Shown piece after piece: positions 1 to 6,861 of a stretch of DNA of 7,168 bases (its first letter is position 1; each line of letters starts with the position of its first letter). Source of the stretch: Cryomorphaceae bacterium (GTDB lineage: Bacteria; Bacteroidota; Bacteroidia; Flavobacteriales; UBA7312); assembly GCA_018608925.1 (NCBI GenBank), contig JABAYQ010000081.1, forward strand, positions 3,814 through 10,981. The letters are read 5' to 3'. Both the position numbers and the translations under genes were made by a program. The notes below the pieces were generated by a model. The model was given only the letters and a program-made list of their open reading frames with translations. It had not been told where the DNA came from and searched no databases.

Positions 1-115
1 ATCTTAAACTATTACTTGAGTTTGACTGATTAATATTTTGCAATATTTGGCTGTTTTGAGCAAAGCCAAATTGACATAAAACAATCAAAAACAATAAAAA
101 AAATCTTGTAATCAT
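1..115 (-). CDS. Exported protein of unknown function, N-terminal 38 residues only (runs off left edge)
   Basis: The minus strand has an ATG at 115-113 followed by 38 codons with no stop before the window edge. The product begins with a textbook signal peptide: a short n-region with Arg4, a hydrophobic core at about residues 5-16 (FFLLFLIVLCQF), and a probable signal peptidase I cut after Ala19 in the context GFA|QNS, a very common style in Bacteroidota. Cys14 does not sit in a convincing lipobox, so a lipoprotein is less likely. The mature part visible (residues 20-38) is rich in Asn, Gln and Ser and shows no domain. An in-frame stop at 127-125 with no ATG, GTG or TTG between it and 115 fixes the start. 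The gene follows the acyl-CoA dehydrogenase on the same strand after 48 bases, so it could be co-transcribed. A near-match to the -7 box (TATATTCG, 143-136, minus strand) lies just upstream but lacks a -33 TTG. The function cannot be told from this fragment. Confidence 0.72.
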   Translation of the reverse strand, partial: MITRFFLLFLIVLCQFGFAQNSQILQNINQSNSSNSLR

Positions 116-163
116 AATAACAATTTAATAGTTTTCGAATATAGGAATAATTATATAATAGAT

Positions 164-1303
164 TTATTTAATAACAGACCTTGAAATTACAACTCTCTGA
201 ATTTCAGAAGTTCCTTCGTATATCTGAGTAATTTTAGCATCTCTCATAAACCTTTCTACGTGGTACTCTTTTACAAATCCGTAACCACCATGAATCTGAA
301 CTGCTTCTGTGGCAGATTTCATTGCAGTTTCAGAGGCGAATAATTTTGCCATCGCGCTTTCTTTATCAAAATTCAATCCTTGGTCTTTTAACCAAGCAGA
401 CCTAAGACATAATAAACGTGCAGCATCAATTTCTGTAGCCATATCCGCTAATTTAAAAGCAATAGCTTGGTGCTCACTAATTGGTTTTCCAAATGCTTTT
501 CTTTGTTTAGAATACTCTAAAGATAGTTCGTAAGAACCAGATGCAATTCCTAAAGCTTGAGCTGCAATACCAATTCGTCCTCCTGATAAAGTTTTCATTG
601 CAAACTTAAATCCGAATCCATCTTCACCAATTCTATTTTCTTTAGGGACTTTAACATCGGTAAACATTAAAGAATGGGTATCAGATCCTCTAATACCTAA
701 TTTATTTTCTTTTAGTCCAATTTCAAATCCGGGCATTCCTTTTTCAACAATCAAGGCATTAATACCTCTATGGCCTTTCTCAACATCAGTTTGAGCAATA
801 ACAATATAAGTGGAAGCAGAACTACCATTGGTAATCCAATTCTTAGTACCATTCAAAAGATAATGGTCACCCATATCGATAGCTGTAGTTTGCTGAGAAG
901 TAGCATCACTACCTGCTTCAGGTTCAGAAAGACAAAAAGCACCAATTTTTTCACCAGTTGCAAGAGGCCTTAAATATTTTTGTTTTTGTTCTTCATCACC
1001 AAATTTCTCAATTCCCCAACATACTAACGAATTGTTTACAGAAACAACCACAGAAGTTGATGCATCTACTTTAGACAACTCTTCCATTGCTAACACATAG
1101 GAAATAGTATCCATTCCTGCCCCTCCGTATTTAGGGTCAACCATCATTCCCATGAAACCTAGCTCTCCAAGTTTTTTGATCTGTTCTTTTGGAAATTCTT
1201 GCTTTTCATCTCTATCGATTACACCTGGCAACAATTCGTTTTGAGCAAAGTCTCTAGCTGCCTGACGAATCATTTCGTGTTCTTCTGTTAATTTAAAATT
1301 CAT
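164..1303 (-). CDS. Acyl-CoA dehydrogenase, short-chain (butyryl-CoA-like)
   Basis: This is an FAD-dependent, probably cytoplasmic flavoenzyme that makes the alpha,beta double bond in acyl-CoA thioesters and passes electrons to electron-transfer flavoprotein, in fatty acid or branched-chain amino acid breakdown. The 379-residue length is normal for the family. Domains in order are an N-terminal helical domain (about 1-115), a middle beta domain with the family signature CLSEPEAGSD (124-133), and a C-terminal helical domain with QRKAFGKPI (267-275), the second signature region (336-358, QIHGGYGF...ERFMRDAKI) and YEGTSEIQR (362-370). Glu363 in YEGTSE matches the catalytic base of short- and medium-chain enzymes. 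The isovaleryl-CoA dehydrogenase base position, near GGRIGIA (241-247), carries no Glu, which argues against that subtype. There is no mitochondrial-type leader and the ATG start fits the family. It diverges from anmK across a 70-base gap. No ETF gene is in view, so the in vivo substrate is inferred only as short-chain. Confidence 0.96.
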   Translation of the reverse strand: MNFKLTEEHEMIRQAARDFAQNELLPGVIDRDEKQEFPKEQIKKLGELGFMGMMVDPKYGGAGMDTISYVLAMEELSKVDASTSVVVSVNNSLVCWGIEKFGDEEQKQKYLRPLATGEKIGAFCLSEPEAGSDATSQQTTAIDMGDHYLLNGTKNWITNGSSASTYIVIAQTDVEKGHRGINALIVEKGMPGFEIGLKENKLGIRGSDTHSLMFTDVKVPKENRIGEDGFGFKFAMKTLSGGRIGIAAQALGIASGSYELSLEYSKQRKAFGKPISEHQAIAFKLADMATEIDAARLLCLRSAWLKDQGLNFDKESAMAKLFASETAMKSATEAVQIHGGYGFVKEYHVERFMRDAKITQIYEGTSEIQRVVISRSVIK

Positions 1304-1338
1304 AATATATTAGTTAGCTTTATTTGATTTTTGATGTG

Positions 1339-1346
1339 CAAAAATA
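1339..1346 (-). promoter_or_regulatory. Possible -7 promoter element for the acyl-CoA dehydrogenase
   Basis: The minus strand reads TATTTTTG, a full match to the Bacteroidota -7 consensus TAnnTTTG. Transcription would start near 1333 and give a leader of about 30 bases before the ATG at 1303. No TTG sits at the expected -33 spacing. The same octamer also occurs by chance inside coding sequence (975-982 and 6513-6520, plus strand), so the match alone is weak evidence. Its place in the divergent gap supports it. Confidence 0.3.
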
Positions 1347-1358
1347 CTCATTTTAAGT

Positions 1359-1366
1359 TATTTTTG
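1359..1366 (+). promoter_or_regulatory. Possible -7 promoter element for anmK
   Basis: The sequence TATTTTTG matches TAnnTTTG. The nearest upstream TTG (1331-1333) leaves a 25-base spacer, longer than the usual 17-23. If the element is used, transcription would start only a few bases before the TTG start codon at 1374, giving a leaderless or nearly leaderless message. Part of the element overlaps the in-frame stop (1365-1367) that bounds the anmK frame. It lies 13 bases from the opposing element on the minus strand, so the two promoters could not easily be occupied together. Confidence 0.3.
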
Positions 1367-1373
1367 AGCTAGA

Positions 1374-2432
1374 TTGAAAACACTTCAAAAATATAGGGTA
1401 ATAGGACTCATGTCTGGAACGTCTTTAGACGGACTCGACATAGCTTATATTACTTTTACATTCTTTAAAAATAAATGGAAATATGAATTAGGAGAATGCA
1501 AGACTATCTCCTATCCCGATTTCTGGCAAAAAAAATTGAAAAATCTTTTTTCTAAAAGCGAGGAATATATTTTAGAAACAGACAATAATTACGGCAAATA
1601 TTTAAGTGAATGTGTCAATGCATTCATCAAAGAAAATAAATTAAAAGTTGAATTAATATGCTCTCACGGTCATACTATTTTTCATGAGCCTCAAAAAAAG
1701 ATTACTCTACAAATTGGCAACGGAGACATTATTTCTAAAGAATGTGAAAAAGCAGTAGTATTCGATTTTAGGTCCAAAGATGTAGAACTTGGAGGACAAG
1801 GGGCACCATTGGTGCCAGTAGGAGACCACCTTCTTTTCTCTAACTACAAGTATTGCTTAAACCTTGGAGGGTTTAGCAATTTTTCTTATCAGGAAAATGG
1901 AGAAAGAATTGCTTATGACATCAGCCCACTAAATGTAGTACTTAATAAATATTCTAATTTGTTAGGCTATGCTTATGACGATCAAGGAACAATAGCTCGC
2001 AAAGGAATATTAAATCAAGATTTATTCAACGAGTTAAACGAGCTTAAATATTACCATAAAAAAGCGCCAAAATCTTTAGGAATTGAATGGGTAAACGAAA
2101 ATTTCATTCCAATAATTGAAAGATACAAAGAGTCAAATGAAAATATTTTAAGAAGCTGCCTAGAGCATTTTTCTTTTCAGATAGGTTCTAAATTAAAAAA
2201 CAATCAATGTCTGGTAACGGGTGGCGGAGCATTTAACACCTTTTTAATAGAAAGAATTAATCATTTCAGTAATGCTGAAATTGTTATTCCAGAAAAAAAA
2301 TTAGTCGAATTTAAAGAGGCATTAGTATTTGGATTTTTAGGCGTGTTAAAGTTTAGAAATCAGATCAATTGTTACAAATCAGTTACCGGCGCAAGTCAAG
2401 ATTCGATAAGTGGACAGTTAATTGATTATTAA
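1374..2432 (+). CDS. anmK: Anhydro-N-acetylmuramic acid kinase
   Basis: This cytoplasmic kinase opens the 1,6-anhydro ring of anhydro-MurNAc and phosphorylates it to MurNAc-6-phosphate, an early step of cell-wall recycling. The 352-residue length is usual for the Bacteroidota form (E. coli about 369). Motifs run in family order: GLMSGTSLDG (11-20, ATP phosphate site), SHGHTIFHEP (97-106), DFRSKDVELGGQGAPLVP (131-148), NLGGFSN (163-169), YDISPLN (181-187, Asp182 in the position of the catalytic Asp), VTGGGAFN (281-288), and the C-terminal EAL...VTGA (315-340). YDISPLN differs from the proteobacterial FDTGPGN form. The start must be the TTG at 1374: an in-frame TGA lies at 1365-1367, and the next start, ATG at 1410, would remove the strand just before MSGTSLDG. 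No Shine-Dalgarno is visible. The MurNAc-6-P etherase MurQ, the expected next enzyme, is not in the window. Confidence 0.95.
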   Translation: MKTLQKYRVIGLMSGTSLDGLDIAYITFTFFKNKWKYELGECKTISYPDFWQKKLKNLFSKSEEYILETDNNYGKYLSECVNAFIKENKLKVELICSHGHTIFHEPQKKITLQIGNGDIISKECEKAVVFDFRSKDVELGGQGAPLVPVGDHLLFSNYKYCLNLGGFSNFSYQENGERIAYDISPLNVVLNKYSNLLGYAYDDQGTIARKGILNQDLFNELNELKYYHKKAPKSLGIEWVNENFIPIIERYKESNENILRSCLEHFSFQIGSKLKNNQCLVTGGGAFNTFLIERINHFSNAEIVIPEKKLVEFKEALVFGFLGVLKFRNQINCYKSVTGASQDSISGQLIDY

Positions 2433-2436
2433 TAAT

Positions 2437-2444
2437 TATTTTTG
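2437..2444 (+). promoter_or_regulatory. Possible -7 promoter element before the amino acid dehydrogenase
   Basis: The octamer TATTTTTG matches TAnnTTTG and lies 26 bases before the ATG at 2471, within the 38-base gap after anmK. The nearest TTG (2422-2424) is only 12 bases upstream, too close for a normal -33 box. It may give the dehydrogenase its own start of transcription in addition to read-through from anmK. The A/T-rich setting makes a chance match plausible. Confidence 0.25.
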
Positions 2445-2470
2445 CCAAAATTATATTATAGCGTTTAAGT

Positions 2471-3697
2471 ATGAAAAAATTATTAGAACAGTACGAGAAT
2501 AAGGCACCAGAAATTGTTTTTGAATGGAGCGATAGCGAAACAGAAGCAAAAGGATGGGTAGTCATAAACTCTTTAAGAGGAGGCTCTGCTGGTGGTGGAA
2601 CAAGGATGAGAGTAGGCTTAAATAAAAATGAAGTCGAATCTTTAGCTAAAACCATGGAAGTTAAATTTACGGTTGCAGGACCTGCCATTGGAGGTGCTAA
2701 GTCAGGAATTAACTTTGACCCTAATGATCCTAGAAAAAAGGGGGTGCTTAAAAGATGGTACGCAGCAATTAAACCATTATTAAAAAATTATTATGGAACA
2801 GGAGGCGACCTAAACGTAGACGAAATTCACGAAGTTATTCCTATCACTTCAGAACTAGGAATTGAGCATCCTCAAGAAGGTGTTTTTAATGGCCACTTTA
2901 AGCCTAATGACACAGAAAAAGCAGTTATTATAAAACAGTTGCAAACTGGAGTGTTATTTCCTGTCACCAATAAAACCTTAACCCCAGACACAAGCGGAAA
3001 ATTTACTGTTGCCGACATGATTACGGGCTATGGAGTATCCGAAGCTATAAAGCACTTTTATGATTTACACAAAGTAAATATCGAAGGCAAAAGAGTTATA
3101 ATTCAAGGATGGGGAAATGTAGGAGCAGCTGCAGCTTATTATCAAGCTCAATTGGGAGCAAAAGTAGTAGGAATTATTGATAGAGATGGAGGATTAATTA
3201 ACGAAAGTGGCTTTAGCTTAGAAGAGATAACTAATCTATTTAAAAATAAAAATGGAAATACTTTAGTAAGCGATAACATGTTATCGTTTAAAGAAGTAGA
3301 TCAAAAAATTTGGAGCATTGGAGCAGAAATATTTATTCCAGCCGCTGCATCGAGACTAGTGACAAAAGAGCAAATAGATTCTATGATAGCAGCTGGGCTA
3401 GAAGTAGTTTCGTGCGGTGCAAATGTTCCTTTTGCTGACAAAGAAATTTTCTTCGGACCCATCAGCGAATATGCGGACAAACACTTAAGTGTTATCCCTG
3501 ATTTTATTGCAAACTGTGGGATGGCAAGAGTATTTGCTTACCTTATGCAGAATGAAATCGAAATGAGTGATACAGCAATTTTCGAAGACACTTCAAATAT
3601 TATAAAGAAAGCTTTAATAAAATCATACGAATTAAATAACTCTAAGACTCAAGTTTCAAAAACTGCATTTGAAATTGCACTTAAACAATTAATTTAA
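2471..3697 (+). CDS. Glu/Leu/Phe/Val-family amino acid dehydrogenase, substrate uncertain
   Basis: This is an NAD(P)-dependent oxidative deaminase of the glutamate/leucine/phenylalanine/valine dehydrogenase superfamily, cytoplasmic, turning an amino acid into its 2-oxo acid and ammonium. The N-terminal dimerisation and catalytic domain holds GGGTRMRV (41-48), the two expected active-site lysines Lys65 (EVKFTVAG) and Lys77 (GGAKSGI), and Asp113 in GTGGDLNVDE, the position of the catalytic Asp. The Rossmann domain starts near 180 with GWGNVG (213-218) and has Asp237 at the end of the second strand. The C-terminal part has GAN (317-319) and PDFIANCG (343-350). At 408 residues it is longer than typical leucine dehydrogenase (about 365) and shorter than most glutamate dehydrogenases. 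The GDH Lys that binds the gamma-carboxylate (KGGxR) is Gly41 here, which argues against glutamate. The usual NAGG loop reads NCGM (348-351). Leucine or valine dehydrogenase is the nearest guess. The ATG start fits the family. The mscS-like gene begins 2 bases after its stop. Confidence 0.9.
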   Translation: MKKLLEQYENKAPEIVFEWSDSETEAKGWVVINSLRGGSAGGGTRMRVGLNKNEVESLAKTMEVKFTVAGPAIGGAKSGINFDPNDPRKKGVLKRWYAAIKPLLKNYYGTGGDLNVDEIHEVIPITSELGIEHPQEGVFNGHFKPNDTEKAVIIKQLQTGVLFPVTNKTLTPDTSGKFTVADMITGYGVSEAIKHFYDLHKVNIEGKRVIIQGWGNVGAAAAYYQAQLGAKVVGIIDRDGGLINESGFSLEEITNLFKNKNGNTLVSDNMLSFKEVDQKIWSIGAEIFIPAAASRLVTKEQIDSMIAAGLEVVSCGANVPFADKEIFFGPISEYADKHLSVIPDFIANCGMARVFAYLMQNEIEMSDTAIFEDTSNIIKKALIKSYELNNSKTQVSKTAFEIALKQLI

Positions 3698-3699
3698 AC

Positions 3700-4800
3700 A
3701 TGGAAATAAACGAAATACTGCAACAAATAATCTTAGGAAATAGCGTTAAAGATTATTTAATCTTCACCACCCTTATTCTTATTGGGGTATTGTTTCGCAA
3801 ACTAATATCTAAATATATTAGTCATTTTATTTTCAGGCTTTTAAACAAAAACAATTATGTCGATATTAAAACTTTCGACAATTTATTGGTAAAACCATTG
3901 TCATTCTTTACCTTTTTAGCCTTTGTTTATTTTGCTTGTCAATCATTAGAATTTCCTACACAACTAGACTTTGCCAAAAAGGGTGAAGTAGGAATTCAAT
4001 CTATTTTAAATCATTCGTTTTCTATTCTTTATTTGGTAGCATTTGTGAGGATTGGTCTTCGATTTGCTGACTATATAGGACTTATATTATCTAAACGAGC
4101 TGAGAAAACAGCATCCAAAATGGATGATCAAATTGTACCATTTGCAATTGACTTTGCCAAAATAACGGTATACATTTTTGCAGCATTTTATCTTTTAGGA
4201 AACATCTTTAAAATTGATGTAACCACTTTAGCTGCAGGACTTGGAATTGGAGGACTAGCAATAGCGATGGCATCAAAAGAAAGTCTAGAAAACCTATTGG
4301 GTTCTTTCACTATCTTTTTCGACAAACCATTTACCGTAGGAGACATTATAAGTATCGGATCTATAACAGGTGTGGTAGAAAAAGTAGGGTTCAGATCTAC
4401 TAGAATTAAAACTTTCGACAGAAGCATAGTTACCGTTCCAAATAAAAATTTAATCTCTGCTGAGCTAGACAATCTTGGACTTAGAAAAGTTAGGAGAGCT
4501 AAATTTATGATCGGACTGACTTATGATTCTTCAACAGATCAAATAAAGTCAGTAGTCGAAGACGTTCAGAAAATGTTAAACGATCACGAAATGACAAACA
4601 ACGAGAGTATTGTTCGATTCCAAGAATTTGGATCTAGCTCTTTAGATATATTGATCATTTTCTTTGTAAATAGCCCAAGATGGGAAGACTATATAAACAC
4701 AAAACAAGATATCAATTATAAAATAATGGAAATTGTAGAAAGTCATAAATGTGATTTTGCATTTCCATCTACAACAGTATATTTGCAAAACGAAAAATAA
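3700..4800 (+). CDS. MscS-family mechanosensitive ion channel
   Basis: This inner-membrane small-conductance mechanosensitive channel would open under membrane tension and release solutes during hypo-osmotic shock. It has 366 residues, longer than E. coli MscS (286) because of extra N-terminal membrane helices. Hydrophobic segments lie near 18-36, 66-82, 105-130 and 147-168, followed by the glycine/alanine-rich pore helix 174-200 (LAAGLGIGGLAIAMAS at 177-192). The MscS beta domain follows, with FDKPFTVGD (207-215), GVVEKVGFRSTRI (224-236) and VPNKNL (246-251). The alpha/beta cytoplasmic cage ends in FPSTTVYL (355-362), as in the family. At the pore-helix kink, the E. coli Gln112-Gly113 pair aligns with Lys193-Glu194, so gating and ion preference may differ. 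The start sits 2 bases after the dehydrogenase stop, so the two genes are almost certainly one transcript. The last codons contain the best promoter match in the window. I am sure of the family and less sure of which MscS-like subtype. Confidence 0.95.
   Translation: MEINEILQQIILGNSVKDYLIFTTLILIGVLFRKLISKYISHFIFRLLNKNNYVDIKTFDNLLVKPLSFFTFLAFVYFACQSLEFPTQLDFAKKGEVGIQSILNHSFSILYLVAFVRIGLRFADYIGLILSKRAEKTASKMDDQIVPFAIDFAKITVYIFAAFYLLGNIFKIDVTTLAAGLGIGGLAIAMASKESLENLLGSFTIFFDKPFTVGDIISIGSITGVVEKVGFRSTRIKTFDRSIVTVPNKNLISAELDNLGLRKVRRAKFMIGLTYDSSTDQIKSVVEDVQKMLNDHEMTNNESIVRFQEFGSSSLDILIIFFVNSPRWEDYINTKQDINYKIMEIVESHKCDFAFPSTTVYLQNEK
4756..4785 (+). promoter_or_regulatory. Probable promoter for nhaD-exbB-exbD inside the 3' end of the channel gene
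   Basis: The sequence TTTG (4756-4759) is followed after 18 bases by TATATTTG (4778-4785). Both boxes and the spacing agree with the Bacteroidota TTG/TAnnTTTG promoter. The expected start of transcription, near 4791, would give a leader of about 33 bases before the nhaD ATG at 4824. It is the only candidate in the window with both boxes correctly spaced. It overlaps codons for the conserved C-terminal strand of the channel, so coding constraint could also explain the bases. Confidence 0.45.
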
Positions 4801-4823
4801 AACCCAATTAAACCAACAAAGAA

Positions 4824-6110
4824 ATGATTTACATTATAATGCTTGTCGTATTTGTTTTAGGATATGTAGCCATCGCTCTAGAACACCCAATTAAAGTGGA
4901 TAAAGCAGCTTCCGCATTAATTATAGGAGCTCTAGGATGGGCACTTTTTGCTTTTAGCGGAATGGAAGCTCACCATATTAGCGAAGAGCTTAAGCACCAC
5001 CTTGTCGATATAGCAGAAATATTATTCTTCCTTTTAGGAGCAATGACTATTGTAGAATTAATTGACGTTCATGAAGGGTTCACTGTTATTACCGACAAAA
5101 TTGCTACTAGACACCGTGTAAAATTAATGTGGATATTATGCATTATTACTTTCTTCTTCTCAGCAGTTTTAGACAATCTAACAACCTCGATTGTAATGGC
5201 AGCTCTAATATCTAAACTAATCAAAGACAAAAACGACCTTTGGATGTTTGCTGGTATGATTATTATTTCTGCAAACGCAGGTGGGGCATGGTCCCCTATT
5301 GGCGATGTAACTACTATCATGCTATGGATAGGTGGTCAGGTTACAGCAGCAAGCATTATAAAAGCAATTATAATTCCTTCCATTGTTTGTTTAATTGTTC
5401 CTCTAACTTATATAAGTTTTAAGATGAAAGGAGAATTAGCTCCACTATCAATTGAAGAAAATAAAGGGAATACTTTTAAAGTACCTAGTTCGGAAAGAAA
5501 CTTAGTATTTATATTAGGAGTTGCAGGTCTTTTATTTGTACCGGTATTTAAAACAGTAACACATTTACCTCCTTACTTAGGTATTTTATTTAGCTTAGGA
5601 GTTCTTTGGTTAGTAACCGAACTATTACACGCTAAAAAAAGCTCTGAAATAAAATCTAAACTTTCTGTTATTGCAGTAATAAAAAAAGTAGATGTAGCTA
5701 CCATATTCTTTTTCATGGGTATCTTACTTGCGGTTGCAAGTTTACAAAGTATGGGTCACTTAAAAGATTTAGCTTTAATTTTAAACGACACTTTTAACGG
5801 AAATATTTACGCTATTAACATCATAATAGGTCTTTTATCATCTATTGTAGACAACGTTCCATTAGTTGCAGGAGCAATGGGAATGTATGAAGTTTCAGAA
5901 GTAGGTTTATTTGCTGTTGACGGAAAATTCTGGCAGTTTTTAGCTTACTGTGCAGGAACGGGAGGTAGCGTTTTAATTGTCGGTTCTGCTGCAGGTGTTG
6001 CTGTTATGGGAATTCTAAAAGTGGACTTTATTTGGTACGTTAAAAAAATAAGTATTTTAGCTTTAATGGGCTATTTAGCTGGTGCAGCAACTTATATCTT
6101 AATGCAATAA
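4824..6110 (+). CDS. nhaD: Sodium:proton antiporter NhaD
   Basis: This is an inner-membrane antiporter of the ion transporter (IT) superfamily that exports Na+ (and Li+) in exchange for H+, for sodium tolerance and pH control. Its 428 residues form about 12 hydrophobic segments, starting with an uncleaved helix at 1-19. Family motifs are the stretch around FFLLGAMTIVELIDVHEGF (68-86), DNLTTS (117-122), NAGGAWSPIGDVTT (151-164), DNVPLVAGAMGM (343-354) and GTGGSVLIVGSAAGV (378-392). The paired Asp-Asn motifs in the two halves, each followed by a Gly/Ser/Pro-rich re-entrant stretch, reflect the internal inverted repeat of the superfamily, and Asp117, Asp161 and Asp343 are the likely ion-binding acids. 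The ATG at 4824 has no Shine-Dalgarno but lies 23 bases after the channel gene. Its neighbours are the MscS-like channel before it and exbB after it, giving a run of envelope ion-handling genes. A sodium antiporter fits a marine or saline habitat but does not prove one. Confidence 0.94.
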   Translation: MIYIIMLVVFVLGYVAIALEHPIKVDKAASALIIGALGWALFAFSGMEAHHISEELKHHLVDIAEILFFLLGAMTIVELIDVHEGFTVITDKIATRHRVKLMWILCIITFFFSAVLDNLTTSIVMAALISKLIKDKNDLWMFAGMIIISANAGGAWSPIGDVTTIMLWIGGQVTAASIIKAIIIPSIVCLIVPLTYISFKMKGELAPLSIEENKGNTFKVPSSERNLVFILGVAGLLFVPVFKTVTHLPPYLGILFSLGVLWLVTELLHAKKSSEIKSKLSVIAVIKKVDVATIFFFMGILLAVASLQSMGHLKDLALILNDTFNGNIYAINIIIGLLSSIVDNVPLVAGAMGMYEVSEVGLFAVDGKFWQFLAYCAGTGGSVLIVGSAAGVAVMGILKVDFIWYVKKISILALMGYLAGAATYILMQ

Positions 6111-6147
6111 TATTTTATCCGATTCGTTTCAATTTAAACTAATTAAT

Positions 6148-6861
6148 ATGACTCCATTATTTGCTCAAATTAATCTAACAAGCGATACCTTATCAACACT
6201 ATCTCAGGATGATATTGTAATAGAAGAGAAAACGCTGTCTATTCTAGAATTAGTTTCTAGTGGTGGAACTGGTGGAAACATAATAATGATTACACTAGCA
6301 ATCCTTTCTATCATATCTGTTTATCTTTTAATCGAACGTTTTAGCGCATTAAAAAAAGCTAGCAAAGAAGAGCCTGTTTTTCTTAACAGCATTAAAAACT
6401 ACGTTCAGGACAAAGACATAAAAGCAGCTAAAACACTGTGTAAAAATAGTAATACCCCAATTTCAAGAATGCTTGAAAAAGGAATTGACAGAATAGATAA
6501 GCCTGTAGCTGATATTTTTGCTTCTATCGAAAATCAAGGTAAATTAGAAGTGTATCAATTGGAAAATAATTTAGCAAACTTAGCTACCATTTCTGGGGCT
6601 GCTCCTATGATAGGTTTTTTAGGAACTGTAATTGGAATGATTGTTGCTTTTCACGAAATGGCAAGTGCTGGAGGAAACATTGATGTAGAGCTATTATCAA
6701 AAGGAATATATACTGCAATGGTAACTACCGTTGCAGGACTGGTAGTAGGAATTATTGCTTATATAGCATATAACGTATTGGTTACTAAAGTAGAAAAAGT
6801 AGTATTCTTGTTAGAAGCTACCACTACAGAATTCATGGATTTATTACACAATAACAAATAA
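6148..6861 (+). CDS. exbB: MotA/TolQ/ExbB proton channel protein (ExbB type)
   Basis: This inner-membrane subunit of the proton channel forms a pentamer around ExbD and energises TonB-dependent outer-membrane uptake with the proton motive force. It has 237 residues, normal for ExbB. An N-terminal segment of about 42 residues, probably periplasmic, precedes TM1 (about 43-62), a cytoplasmic loop (63-143), TM2 (145-168, with APMIGFLGTVIGM at 152-164) and TM3 (186-208, YTAMVTTVAGLVVGI from 188). Thr160 and Thr194 align with the two E. coli ExbB channel threonines (148 and 181). TolQ is the alternative, but the overall style (GAAPMIGFLGTVIGM, HEMASAGG at 169-176) is that of ExbB proteins in flavobacteria. 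The ATG at 6148 follows nhaD by 37 bases, with no promoter match in that gap, so it is probably read from upstream. Its stop codon abuts the exbD ATG. Confidence 0.93.
   Translation: MTPLFAQINLTSDTLSTLSQDDIVIEEKTLSILELVSSGGTGGNIIMITLAILSIISVYLLIERFSALKKASKEEPVFLNSIKNYVQDKDIKAAKTLCKNSNTPISRMLEKGIDRIDKPVADIFASIENQGKLEVYQLENNLANLATISGAAPMIGFLGTVIGMIVAFHEMASAGGNIDVELLSKGIYTAMVTTVAGLVVGIIAYIAYNVLVTKVEKVVFLLEATTTEFMDLLHNNK

Noticed and set aside
1..33. Short open plus-strand frame ending at TAA 31-33, which could be the tail of a gene entering from the left
   Set aside because: It has only ten codons and no support, while the minus strand here has a clear signal peptide frame.
45..71. Inverted repeat ATTTGGCT/AGCCAAAT with an 11-base loop, first read as a terminator
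   Set aside because: It lies inside the signal-peptide-encoding frame on the minus strand and has no T-tract on either side.
975..982. TATTTTTG promoter-like octamer on the plus strand within the acyl-CoA dehydrogenase gene
   Set aside because: It lies antisense in the middle of a conserved gene with no downstream frame to drive. Together with the copy at 6513-6520 it shows how often this octamer arises by chance.
2432..2454. Short inverted repeat ATAATT/AATTAT between anmK and the amino acid dehydrogenase
   Set aside because: It has six A/T-only pairs and no T-run after it, as expected by chance in an AT-rich gap.
2383..2688. Open minus-strand frame of about 100 codons across the anmK/dehydrogenase junction
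   Set aside because: It lies opposite strongly conserved coding sequence, its product has no recognisable motif, and it is a reading-frame shadow.
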